From contig NZ_JABGCJ010000002.1 in assembly GCF_019799965.1 (NCBI RefSeq), positions 1 to 64,000 of the forward strand: DNA of 64,000 nt. The letters are read 5' to 3'. Source of the DNA: Modestobacter italicus. Lineage in GTDB: Bacteria; Actinomycetota; Actinomycetes; Mycobacteriales; Geodermatophilaceae. Positions 57,605 through 64,000 of the stretch are shown one piece after another; the first letter of the stretch is position 1; the number at the start of each line of letters is the position of its first letter. The notes under the pieces were generated by a model. That model saw only the letters and a list, made by a program, of their open reading frames with translations. It was not told where the DNA came from and did no database searches. A program made the position numbers and the translations under genes.

Positions 57605-59242
57605 ATGAGCCCGCGGCACCGCCGTCCCTTCCCGAGCGGCCGCGGGATCGCCGTGACCGCCGGTGTCACCACCGCGCTCGTCGCCTTCCTGCCCGCCGCG
57701 GGCGCCGCCCCCGGCATGCACCCCGACTGGGAACCGGTGGTGGCCGGCGCCGAGACCGATGAGCCCCAGGGCTCGCTGTCCCGGCTGTTCGGCGGATCGA
57801 CCCGGGTGGCCGGACCCGCCGACCCTGACCTGGACACCATGAGCTCCACCCCGGACGGCACCGGGGCCGACGACGGGTACGGCAGCGCCGACCTCGACCA
57901 CGACCCCTCCGCGTCCGACCGGTCGGGCGCGAGCTCCCCGCTCGCGAGCAGCGGCATCCCGACCACGGCCATGGAGGCCTACACCGCCGCCGCCGAGGCC
58001 AACGCCGACTGCGGCATCTCCTGGACGCTGCTCGCCGCGATCGGCCGGGTGGAGTCGAACCACGGCCGCTTCGCCGGCGCCACCCTGCACACCGACGGGC
58101 TGTCGAGCCCGCCGATCATCGGCATCCCGCTGACCGGCAGCGGCGGGACCGCCCGGATCACCGACTCCGACGGTGGCCGCCTCGACGGCGACACCGTGCA
58201 CGACCGCGCCGTCGGCCCGATGCAGTTCATCCCGACCACCTGGGCCGTCTACGGCGCCGACGGCAACGGTGACGGCCGCCGCGACCCGTTCAACATCCAC
58301 GACGCCGCCGCGGCGGCCGGCGACTACCTGTGCGCCGCGGGCAAGGACCTGTCGACGCCGGCCGGCCAGGCCCGTGCCGTCTTCGCCTACAACCACTCCG
58401 ACAGCTACGTCGCGTCGGTGCTGTCGCTGGCCGCCACCTACGCCGGGACGACGCCGCCGCGGGTGCCGACCCCGGCGGGCCCGGCGCCGCAGCTGCCGCC
58501 GGTCGACCCGTCCCGGCCGCCGGCGCTGCCGGAGCCGCCGGTGTCCGCGGCCGACCGCCCACCGGTGGTGGCGCCGGAGCAGCCTGCGCCGGAGCCGCCG
58601 GTGGTGGAGGAGCCCGCCCCGGAGCCGCCGGTCGAGGAGCCGCCGGTGGTGGAGCAGCCCGCGCCGGAGCCGCCTGTGGTGGAAGAGCCTGCGCCTGAGC
58701 CGCCGGTCGAGGAGCCGCCGGTCGAGGAGCCACCCGTTGCGGAGCCGCCGGTCGAGGAACCGGCTCCTGGGCCGACCCCGTGCGAGACCGCGGACCAGCC
58801 GGTGGCGGCGCTCACCGTCGACGTGGTCAACGGCACCGGTTCGCCCGAGGCCGCCGCGGAGGTGGTCACCCGGCTGACGGACGGCGGACTGACGATCGGC
58901 GAGGCGCGTGACTCCGCCGACGGCCCCGCCTCGGGGATCGCGTACCCGGAGAGCCTGGCGGCGGAGGCCCGCTCGCTGGCCGAGGCACTGGGCCTGACCG
59001 ACCTGCTGCGGGTCGAGCCGGTCGAGCGGATCACCGTGGTGCTCGGCAGCAACGACTCCGCTGCGCTGGTCGAGGCCGTCCGGGCCTTCACCGGCCTGCC
59101 GTGCCCGACCGCCGAGCCGGCCGCTGAGGGGGAGTCGGCCGCTGGCGAGGCGAGCACCGAACCGGCGAGCACCGAACCGGCGAGCACCGAACCGGCGAGC
59201 GCCGAGCCGGCGAGCGCCGAGCCGGCCGGCGCGAACGGCTGA
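57605..59242 (+). CDS. Secreted lytic transglycosylase with LytR C-terminal domain
   Basis: A 545-residue exported protein. The signal peptide (about 14-36) ends GAA. The transglycosylase domain (about 115-270) has catalytic Glu150 in GRVESNHGRF, then GPMQFIPTTWAVYG and DPFNIHDAAAAAGDYLC. A Pro/Glu/Val-rich linker of EPPVVEEPAP-type repeats follows (about 310-385), then a LytR_C-like domain (about 395-495, TVDVVNGTGSPEAA and RVEPVERITVVLGSN). A tail of ASTEP/ASAEP repeats ends the protein. It probably cleaves peptidoglycan and stays in the wall. ATG 57575 is an alternative start. It lies close to the pilus genes, for which wall remodelling is needed. Confidence 0.87.
   Translation: MSPRHRRPFPSGRGIAVTAGVTTALVAFLPAAGAAPGMHPDWEPVVAGAETDEPQGSLSRLFGGSTRVAGPADPDLDTMSSTPDGTGADDGYGSADLDHDPSASDRSGASSPLASSGIPTTAMEAYTAAAEANADCGISWTLLAAIGRVESNHGRFAGATLHTDGLSSPPIIGIPLTGSGGTARITDSDGGRLDGDTVHDRAVGPMQFIPTTWAVYGADGNGDGRRDPFNIHDAAAAAGDYLCAAGKDLSTPAGQARAVFAYNHSDSYVASVLSLAATYAGTTPPRVPTPAGPAPQLPPVDPSRPPALPEPPVSAADRPPVVAPEQPAPEPPVVEEPAPEPPVEEPPVVEQPAPEPPVVEEPAPEPPVEEPPVEEPPVAEPPVEEPAPGPTPCETADQPVAALTVDVVNGTGSPEAAAEVVTRLTDGGLTIGEARDSADGPASGIAYPESLAAEARSLAEALGLTDLLRVEPVERITVVLGSNDSAALVEAVRAFTGLPCPTAEPAAEGESAAGEASTEPASTEPASTEPASAEPASAEPAGANG
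58585..58770 (+). repeat. Repeats encoding Pro-Glu-Val linker
   Basis: Imperfect tandem units of about 15-30 bases (GAGCCGCCGGTGGTGGAG-like) encode EPPVVEEPAPEPPVEE-type sequence in the transglycosylase. The repeats keep frame. A second, shorter set at 59152-59226 has 15-base units encoding ASTEP three times and ASAEP twice. Both sets are likely to vary in copy number between strains. Confidence 0.8.
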
Positions 59243-59256
59243 CCGGCACCGGGTCG

Positions 59257-59847
59257 GTGACCGCGGGGGAGAGCCGGACGTTCTTCGGTGCCCGGGCCGC
59301 GGGGTGGGAGGAAAAGTTCCCCGACGACGGGCCGCGGTTCGAGCGGGCCGTCGCCGAGCTGGACGTGCAGCCGGGCGACGCCGTCCTGGACGCCGCCTGC
59401 GGCACCGGCCGCGCGCTGCCGGTGCTGCGCGACGCGACCGGCCCCGCGGGCGCCCTGGTGGGCCTGGACCTGACCCCGGAGATGCTCGGCGAGGCGCGGC
59501 GGAGGGGTCGCGATCGGCTCGCCGGGCTCGTGCAGGCGGACGTGACCGCGCTGCCGTTCCCTCCCGCGACGTTCGACGTCGTCTTCGCCTCCGGGCTGGT
59601 CTCGCACCTGCCCGACCCGGCAGCGGGACTCCAGGAGCTGGCGCGGGTCGCCCGCGCCGGGGCGCGGCTCGGGCTGTTCCACCCGGTCGGCCGGGCGGCG
59701 CTGGCCCGACGGCACGGCCGCGAGCTGAGCCCGGACGACGTCCGGGCCGAGCCGCGGATCCGGGCGCTGCTGGCCGCCGCCGGCTGGACCTGCACCGGCG
59801 TCGACGACGCCGAGGACCGCTGGCTGGTGCGCGCCGTCCGGCCCTGA
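59257..59847 (+). CDS. Class I SAM-dependent methyltransferase
   Basis: A 196-residue methyltransferase of the UbiE/Methyltransf_11 type. Motif I is LDAACGTGRALPVL (about 44-57). Acidic motif II is GLDLTPEMLGEARRRG. QADVTALPFPPATFDVVFAS carries motifs III and IV. An ELARVARAGARLGL strand follows. The start GTG is at 59257, 14 bases after the transglycosylase stop. Substrate unknown; it may travel with the upstream gene. Confidence 0.87.
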   Translation: MTAGESRTFFGARAAGWEEKFPDDGPRFERAVAELDVQPGDAVLDAACGTGRALPVLRDATGPAGALVGLDLTPEMLGEARRRGRDRLAGLVQADVTALPFPPATFDVVFASGLVSHLPDPAAGLQELARVARAGARLGLFHPVGRAALARRHGRELSPDDVRAEPRIRALLAAAGWTCTGVDDAEDRWLVRAVRP

Positions 59848-59940
59848 TGCCGGGCGCGACGCCACCCGGACCTGCCCGGGTCGACGGCCGCTGCGTGTCA
59901 CCCTGTCCGGCGTGCGCCCGCCGACCCACCCCCGCCTGAC

Positions 59941-60639
59941 GTGAGCGGCGCCCTGCTCGCCGCGCTGGTCGCCGGGCTGGGCGGCGCCGTCGCCGGCCGC
60001 GCCGTCGACTCGCTGGCGCTGGTCGCCCCCCGTCGGCCGACCACCGCGGACGGCCCGGTCGCGGTGCGCCTGGACTGGCGGGCCCGGGCCGCCGGAGCGC
60101 CGTGGCCGGAGCTGGCCGGGGCGCTGGGCGCTGCCGCGGTCACCCTCCGGTTCGGCTGGAGCGCGCAGCTGCCCGCCTGGCTGTGGTTCGTCGCGGTCGG
60201 CCTGCTGCTGGCCGTCGTCGACCTGCGCGAGCAGCTGCTGCCCAACCGGGTGCTGCTGCCCGGCCTCGCCGGCGGGGTGGCGCTGCTGGCGCTGGCTGCC
60301 GCCGTCGAGGGGGACTGGGCGGCATGGGGGCGCGCCCTGCTGGCCGGGGCAGCGGCCTTCGCGGTCCTGCTGGGGATGGCACTGGTCAGCCCGAGCGGCC
60401 TGGGCATGGGCGACGTCAAGCTGGCCGGGTTGCTCGGCCTCTTCCTGGGCTGGCTGGGGTGGCCGGTCGTCCTGGCCGGGTTCTTCCTCGGCTTCCTGCT
60501 CCAGGCGCTGGTCGGGCTGGGGCTGCTCGCCGCCCGGCGGGTGGGACGCAGCACGGGGCTGCCGTTCGGGCCCGCGCTGCTCGTCGGCGCCCTGCTCGCG
60601 GCGTTGCTCTCGGGGGAGTGGGCGCTGCCGCCCTCCTGA
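59941..60639 (+). CDS. tadV: Prepilin peptidase (A24 type), Tad/Flp pilus
   Basis: A 232-residue membrane aspartic peptidase with seven to eight hydrophobic segments. The two catalytic Asp residues are seen in VDLREQLLPN (near 94) and in the G-x-GD motif GLGMGDVKLAG (near 157-163). There is no N-terminal methylase zinc domain, as usual for Tad-locus and actinobacterial prepilin peptidases. It cleaves the Flp prepilin encoded 145 bases downstream and the TadE/TadG pseudopilins. GTG start. Confidence 0.9.
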   Translation: MSGALLAALVAGLGGAVAGRAVDSLALVAPRRPTTADGPVAVRLDWRARAAGAPWPELAGALGAAAVTLRFGWSAQLPAWLWFVAVGLLLAVVDLREQLLPNRVLLPGLAGGVALLALAAAVEGDWAAWGRALLAGAAAFAVLLGMALVSPSGLGMGDVKLAGLLGLFLGWLGWPVVLAGFFLGFLLQALVGLGLLAARRVGRSTGLPFGPALLVGALLAALLSGEWALPPS

Positions 60640-60653
60640 CCCGCGGCCGTGCG

Positions 60654-60669
60654 TCACCCGACCGGGTGA
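60654..60669. promoter_or_regulatory. Palindrome in Flp pilin promoter region
   Basis: TCACCCG-AC-CGGGTGA, 14 bases after the prepilin peptidase stop and 115 before the pilin start. It shares its arms with the core of the 28-base palindrome at 57216-57243. A common regulator for the wall hydrolase/DUF4190 and pilus genes is conceivable; a weak terminator is the other reading. Confidence 0.45.
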
Positions 60670-60783
60670 GCCCGCCGGGGCCGGGCTGCTGAGTAGGTCG
60701 TGCATGGTCGATCAACGGAGGGAAGACCGCGACCCGGGTCAACCGACCCGCTCAGCCGACGGTCGGTCCCCCAGGAGATCACG

Positions 60784-61023
60784 TTGGTCAGCCTGTTCCA
60801 GACGCTGCACACCCTGTCCTTCGTCACCGCCGACCGCGTCGCGGACCGGCTGCGGACGGTCAAGGTGGAGAAGGGCGCCTCCGCCGTCGAGTACGCGATC
60901 CTCGTCGGTGCCATCGCCCTGGTGGTCGCGGCTGCCGTCCTGGTCTTCGGCAACAAGCTGAAGGCCCTCTTCGACGGCATCTCCCTGCCGACGTCGACGA
61001 CGGCGCCCGCCCCCAAGAGCTGA
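60784..61023 (+). CDS. flp: Flp family type IVb pilin
   Basis: A 79-residue prepilin. The leader is unusually long (about 33 residues) and ends in KVEKG. The mature start ASAVEYAILVG has Glu at position 5 and leads into the single helix, as in Flp pilins. A Ser/Thr/Pro-rich C-terminus follows. The start is TTG 60784, set by AGGAG six bases upstream; no ATG or GTG fits. It is the major subunit of the Flp/Tad pilus used for adhesion. Confidence 0.9.
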   Translation: MVSLFQTLHTLSFVTADRVADRLRTVKVEKGASAVEYAILVGAIALVVAAAVLVFGNKLKALFDGISLPTSTTAPAPKS

Positions 61024-61059
61024 CCCGTCCACTCCCGCCCCCTCGACAGGAGCAGCTCC

Positions 61060-61479
61060 GTGCCCGGACGCCCCGCCCGGCTCCGCCGCCGTCCCGGTCG
61101 CCGGCTCCTCGGCGAGCGGGGCGCGGCGGCGGTCGAGTTCGCGCTGGTCGTGCCCGTGCTGCTGCTCCTCCTCGTGGGGATCATGGAGTTCAGCAAGGCC
61201 TTCAACACCCAGGCCACGCTGTCGGCGGCCGCCCGCGAGGGCGCTCGCACCGTCGCCACGGCGGGTACGGCCGTGTCGGCGCTGTCGATCGTGCAGTCGG
61301 CGGCCGGGACGCTCGGCATCCCCACGTCCGCCATCAGCATCACCCCGCTCACTTGCGTGGGCGCGCCGGCCGGCACCACCGTGACGGTGACCGTCACCCA
61401 CCGCCAGACGTTCCTCGGCGGGGTGCTCGGCTCCTCGGGGGTCACCCTGACCGGACGGGCGGCCATGCGATGCGGCTGA
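61060..61479 (+). CDS. tadE: TadE-like pseudopilin
   Basis: A 139-residue protein. The arginine-rich leader ends GERG, followed by AAAVEFALVVPVLLLLLVGIMEF, the TadE signature with Glu at mature position 5 (seen in parts as AAAVEFALVVP). A small extracytoplasmic domain has one Cys in LTCVGAP and one at the very end (MRCG). GTG start. Its end overlaps the TadG-like gene by 10 bases in another frame. It probably forms part of the Tad pilus assembly platform. Confidence 0.9.
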   Translation: MPGRPARLRRRPGRRLLGERGAAAVEFALVVPVLLLLLVGIMEFSKAFNTQATLSAAAREGARTVATAGTAVSALSIVQSAAGTLGIPTSAISITPLTCVGAPAGTTVTVTVTHRQTFLGGVLGSSGVTLTGRAAMRCG

Positions 61480-62444
61480 CCTCCCGGCTGCTGCGCCGGC
61501 TCACCCCGACGCGGCTGGCCGACGAGCGTGGCGCGGTGGCCGTGATGGTGGCGATCATGCTCGTGCCGCTGCTCGGGTTCGCCGCCATCGCGGTCGACGT
61601 CGCCTCGCTGTACGCCGACCGCGAGCAGCTCCGCAACGCCGCCGACTCCGCGGCCCTGGCCGTCGCCACCGACTGCGCGCGGGGCGCCTGTGCCAACCCC
61701 GTCGCGACCGCGACCGCCGCGCTCACCGCGAACGCCGGCGCCGCGGACGCGGCCGGCGCCACCCTGCGCACCCCCGACGTCGCCCTCACCGGCAACACGG
61801 TCACCGTGACGGTGAGCGCCGACCAGGCGCACTGGTTCGCCCCGGTGCTCGGCATCGACTCCACCCGGGTCACCGCGACCGCCACGGCCACCTGGCGGGC
61901 GATGTCGACGGGTGTCGCCCAGCTGCCGCTGGCGATCTCCTGGTGCGAGTACAAGCAGCAGATCGCCAAGTACCCGCTGACCAGCACGGTCTCGCGCCGG
62001 CTGGACTGGGAGCTCGGCTGGCTCTCGCTGTGCACCGGACCCACGGGCGGGCTCATCTTCGGCGGTGGGCACGCGCTCACCGGAACCGACACCTCGACCG
62101 TGTGCCGGGCGACGTCCTCGGTGGGCCAGTTCATCGACATCAGCATCTGGAGCAGCGTGCTGCCCAACCGCTGCTCGGCGACCCACCTGGACAGCCTCAT
62201 CGGCAGCGACCTGCAGATCCCCGTCTGGGACTACGTCGACGGCTGGCTGTTCGGCGGCATCCGCGCCCACGTCCACGGCTACGCGCTCTTCCACCTCACC
62301 GGCTACCAGCTCACCGTCGGCGAGCCGGTCTTCTACGGCTACTTCACCCGCGCCGTCGTCGCGGGCGCCCCGACCGGCAGCACCGGCACCGCGCCGGCGG
62401 CCGACCTGGGCGCCACCTCCATCAGCCTCTCTCCTCAGGGATGA
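61470..62444 (+). CDS. TadG-like pilus assembly protein
   Basis: A 324-residue protein. The N-terminal segment ADERGAVAVMVAIMLVPLLGF (in pieces ERGAVAVMVAIML) is the TadE/G-type helix. AVDVASLYADREQLRNAADSAALA is the Flp pilus-assembly TadG motif (D-x-x-x-x-Y-x-x-R-x-x-L-Q/R-x-A-A-D-A/S-A-A-L-A). A long extracytoplasmic part follows with five to six Cys, ending before GADLG-type repeats. There is no complete von Willebrand domain, so it is a short TadG-like form. ATG 61470 lies within the end of tadE. Stop overlaps cpaB. Confidence 0.83.
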   Translation: MRLTSRLLRRLTPTRLADERGAVAVMVAIMLVPLLGFAAIAVDVASLYADREQLRNAADSAALAVATDCARGACANPVATATAALTANAGAADAAGATLRTPDVALTGNTVTVTVSADQAHWFAPVLGIDSTRVTATATATWRAMSTGVAQLPLAISWCEYKQQIAKYPLTSTVSRRLDWELGWLSLCTGPTGGLIFGGGHALTGTDTSTVCRATSSVGQFIDISIWSSVLPNRCSATHLDSLIGSDLQIPVWDYVDGWLFGGIRAHVHGYALFHLTGYQLTVGEPVFYGYFTRAVVAGAPTGSTGTAPAADLGATSISLSPQG

Positions 62445-63154
62445 CCACCATGCGTCGCGTCCTCGCCGCCCTCGCGGCCCTCGCCCTGGCGGCCTTCGGC
62501 GCCGTCGTCCTGATCAGCTACGTCCGGGGCGCCGACGCCCGCGCCGAGGCCGGCGCCGTCCTGGTCCCGGTGCTCGTGGCGGAGCAGGACGTCCCGGCCG
62601 GCACCCCGGCCGAGGACGTCGCCGACCTGGTGACCACCGCGGAGGTGCCCAGTCGCCTGGTCGTCACCGGCTCGGTCGAGGACCTCGCCGACGTCGCCGG
62701 CCTGACCACGACCACCGCCCTGGTGAAGGGCGAGCAGCTGGTGTTCGCCCGCTTCGCCGACCCGTCCGTGCAGGCCGCCGCCAGCGGGGTCGTCGAGGTC
62801 CCGGCGGGCACCGAGGAGGTGAGCCTGACCCTCGAGCCGCAGCGCGCGGTGGGCGGCGCGCTGGCCGCCGGCGACCGGATCGGGGTGTTCATCAGCCAGG
62901 GCGACCCGACCACCACCGACCTCGCGGTCGGCGAGGTCCTGGTGACCCGGGTGGACGGCGCCGACGCCGGGACGGCGGCGATGACCGGGGTGGCGCAGAC
63001 GGTCACGGTGACGCTGGCCCTCACCCCGGAACAGGCCGCCCTGGTCATCGCCGGGATGGAGCGGGGCGCGGTGTGGCTGTCGCTCCAGCAGCCGGCCGAT
63101 CCTGCCGACACCTCTGTGGACAGCACCACCACGAGCACGGGAGCAGACCAGTGA
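62441..63154 (+). CDS. cpaB: CpaB/RcpC-like Flp pilus assembly protein
   Basis: A 237-residue exported protein. One N-terminal helix (about 6-25) leads to an SAF domain (VLVAEQDVPAGTPAEDV near 45-61, VVTGSVEDLADVAG and LVKGEQLVFARF). An RcpC-like domain follows (VSLTLEPQRAVGGALAAGDRIGVF near 125). It is a wall-side component stabilising the Flp pilus channel. The ATG at 62441 overlaps the TadG-like stop; ATG 62450 has the better-spaced AGGG. The end overlaps the cpaE start by four bases. Confidence 0.87.
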   Translation: MTTMRRVLAALAALALAAFGAVVLISYVRGADARAEAGAVLVPVLVAEQDVPAGTPAEDVADLVTTAEVPSRLVVTGSVEDLADVAGLTTTTALVKGEQLVFARFADPSVQAAASGVVEVPAGTEEVSLTLEPQRAVGGALAAGDRIGVFISQGDPTTTDLAVGEVLVTRVDGADAGTAAMTGVAQTVTVTLALTPEQAALVIAGMERGAVWLSLQQPADPADTSVDSTTTSTGADQ

Positions 63155-64000
63155 GCACGGTCCTGACCATCGGCGCCGACGCCGACCTCGTCGCCCGGTT
63201 CGCCGAGGCCGGCGGCGGCGACGTCGTCGCCCTCGGGGTCGACGCGCTGGCCCACGGCGCCCTGCTCCGCCACCTGGCCGGGCCGGAGGCCCCGCAGCTG
63301 GTCGTGCTGGGGCCCGAGGTCCCGCTGGAGGACTCCTTCGCCATCGCCGGGCAGGTCGACGGCGCGGCACCGGACACCAGCGTCGTCGTCGTCGCCTTCG
63401 CCGACCCCGAGCTCTGGCTCGAGGCGATGCGCGCCGGCGTCCGCGACGTCCTCTCCCCGCACGCCGGGCCCGGCGACGTCGCCGCGGTGCTGGCCCGGGC
63501 AGCTGCCCGGGCCGAGACCCGCCGGGCGGCGTCGACGGCCGTGACCAGCCTCCCCACCCGCCGGGTGGTGGTCGTCGCCTCGCCCAAGGGCGGGGTCGGC
63601 AAGACCACCGTCGCCACCAACCTGGCCGTCGGACTGGCCGCCGCCGAGCCCGGCTCGACCGTGCTGGTCGACCTGGACGTGCAGTTCGGGGACGTCGCCA
63701 GCGCGTTGGCCCTGGCGCCGGAGTTCACCCTCCCGGACACCGTGCGCGGCGCGGCCGGCAACGACCCGCTCGTGCTCAAGACCTTCCTCACCCGGCACTC
63801 GTCCGGCCTGCACGTGGTCGCCGGCAGCGACTCACCGGCAGCCGGCGACGCGGTCACCCCGGCCGAGGTCGCCCGCCTGGTCGACATGCTCAGCGGGGAG
63901 TTCCGGTACGTGGTGCTCGACACCGCGCCGGGGCTGACCGACCACACGCTGACCGCCCTGGAGCGGGCCACCGACCTGGTGCTCATCGGCAGCATGGACG
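63151..64000 (+). CDS. cpaE: CpaE/TadZ-like pilus-localising ATPase (partial)
   Basis: The first 283 codons of a MinD/ParA-like protein; the 3' end is beyond the window. A degenerate receiver-like domain (about 1-115, VVVVAFADPELWLEAMRAGV) is followed by the ATPase with deviant Walker A SPKGGVGKTT near 149, switch I DLDVQFGDVA near 177, and Walker B-type YVVLDTAPG near 255. This order is that of CpaE/TadZ, which places the Tad machine in the cell. GTG 63151 overlaps the cpaB stop. The next genes are expected to be tadA, tadB and tadC. Confidence 0.9.
   Translation, partial: MSTVLTIGADADLVARFAEAGGGDVVALGVDALAHGALLRHLAGPEAPQLVVLGPEVPLEDSFAIAGQVDGAAPDTSVVVVAFADPELWLEAMRAGVRDVLSPHAGPGDVAAVLARAAARAETRRAASTAVTSLPTRRVVVVASPKGGVGKTTVATNLAVGLAAAEPGSTVLVDLDVQFGDVASALALAPEFTLPDTVRGAAGNDPLVLKTFLTRHSSGLHVVAGSDSPAAGDAVTPAEVARLVDMLSGEFRYVVLDTAPGLTDHTLTALERATDLVLIGSMD

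Noticed and set aside
58585-59226. CRISPR-like array
   Set aside because: The repeats are contiguous, in frame and encode Pro/Glu and Ala/Ser/Thr/Glu-Pro peptide units with no spacers. No CRISPR array or cas gene is present in the window.

Overview
The window is from a high-GC actinobacterium. Coding is dense, third positions are G/C-rich, GTG and TTG starts are common, and stop/start overlaps of the GTGA or ATGA type are frequent. A DUF222/13E12 HNH gene carries an actinobacterial LexA box, and there is a Flp/Tad pilus locus. Gene content would suit Geodermatophilaceae (Modestobacter/Blastococcus-like), but that placement is inference. The first ~110 bases are homopolymer-rich and look like a contig edge.

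Layout. 371-7069: metabolic and transport genes, including a TauE/SafE sulfite exporter preceded by a 19-codon cysteine-type leader peptide. 7195-11476: a copper operon (CopC-CopD fusion, YcnI, SCO1 and an unnamed membrane protein). 11722-13503: an M23 peptidase and an XRE/membrane-protein pair. 13551-27491: a K+ module, with kdpE and kdpD on the minus strand and a small-ORF-kdpF-A-B-C operon on the plus strand. Between its two halves lie a NarL-type two-component system, two alpha/beta-hydrolases, AraC-VOC and a DedA-like gene. Phased direct repeats precede both kdp units, and palindromic repeats sit inside kdpE, inside kdpA and between kdpA and kdpB.

27585-31411: a tRNA-Ala(GGC) followed by a markedly lower-GC three-gene island. 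It holds an ~8-TM protein, a nucleoside-2-deoxyribosyltransferase-like protein and a PEP-synthase-like ATP-grasp protein ending in a phosphohistidine TSH motif. I know of no named system with this composition; it is the best candidate here for something undescribed.

31412-45909: two MMPL transporters, one with a two-component system and one with an MmyB-type XRE regulator; a DedA-like protein, a methyltransferase and an SDR; an ECF sigma factor with its YciI/DGPF partner; and a TetR-controlled flavin oxidoreductase/DUF308 operon. 46193-55146: an SOS-controlled HNH nuclease, an M48 protease, two more divergent XRE/SDR pairs, a PAS-GAF-PP2C phosphatase and an ArsR repressor. 55171-64000: a FAD oxidoreductase, small membrane proteins, a lytic transglycosylase with a LytR C-terminal domain, then a prepilin peptidase, Flp pilin, TadE, TadG-like, CpaB and CpaE, the last running off the window.

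Functional coupling visible from layout: copper delivery proteins overlap start to stop; kdpDE face the structural operon that shares their repeat motif; regulators sit divergent from their probable targets (TetR, ArsR and three XRE/SDR sets); and the Tad genes follow pilus assembly order.
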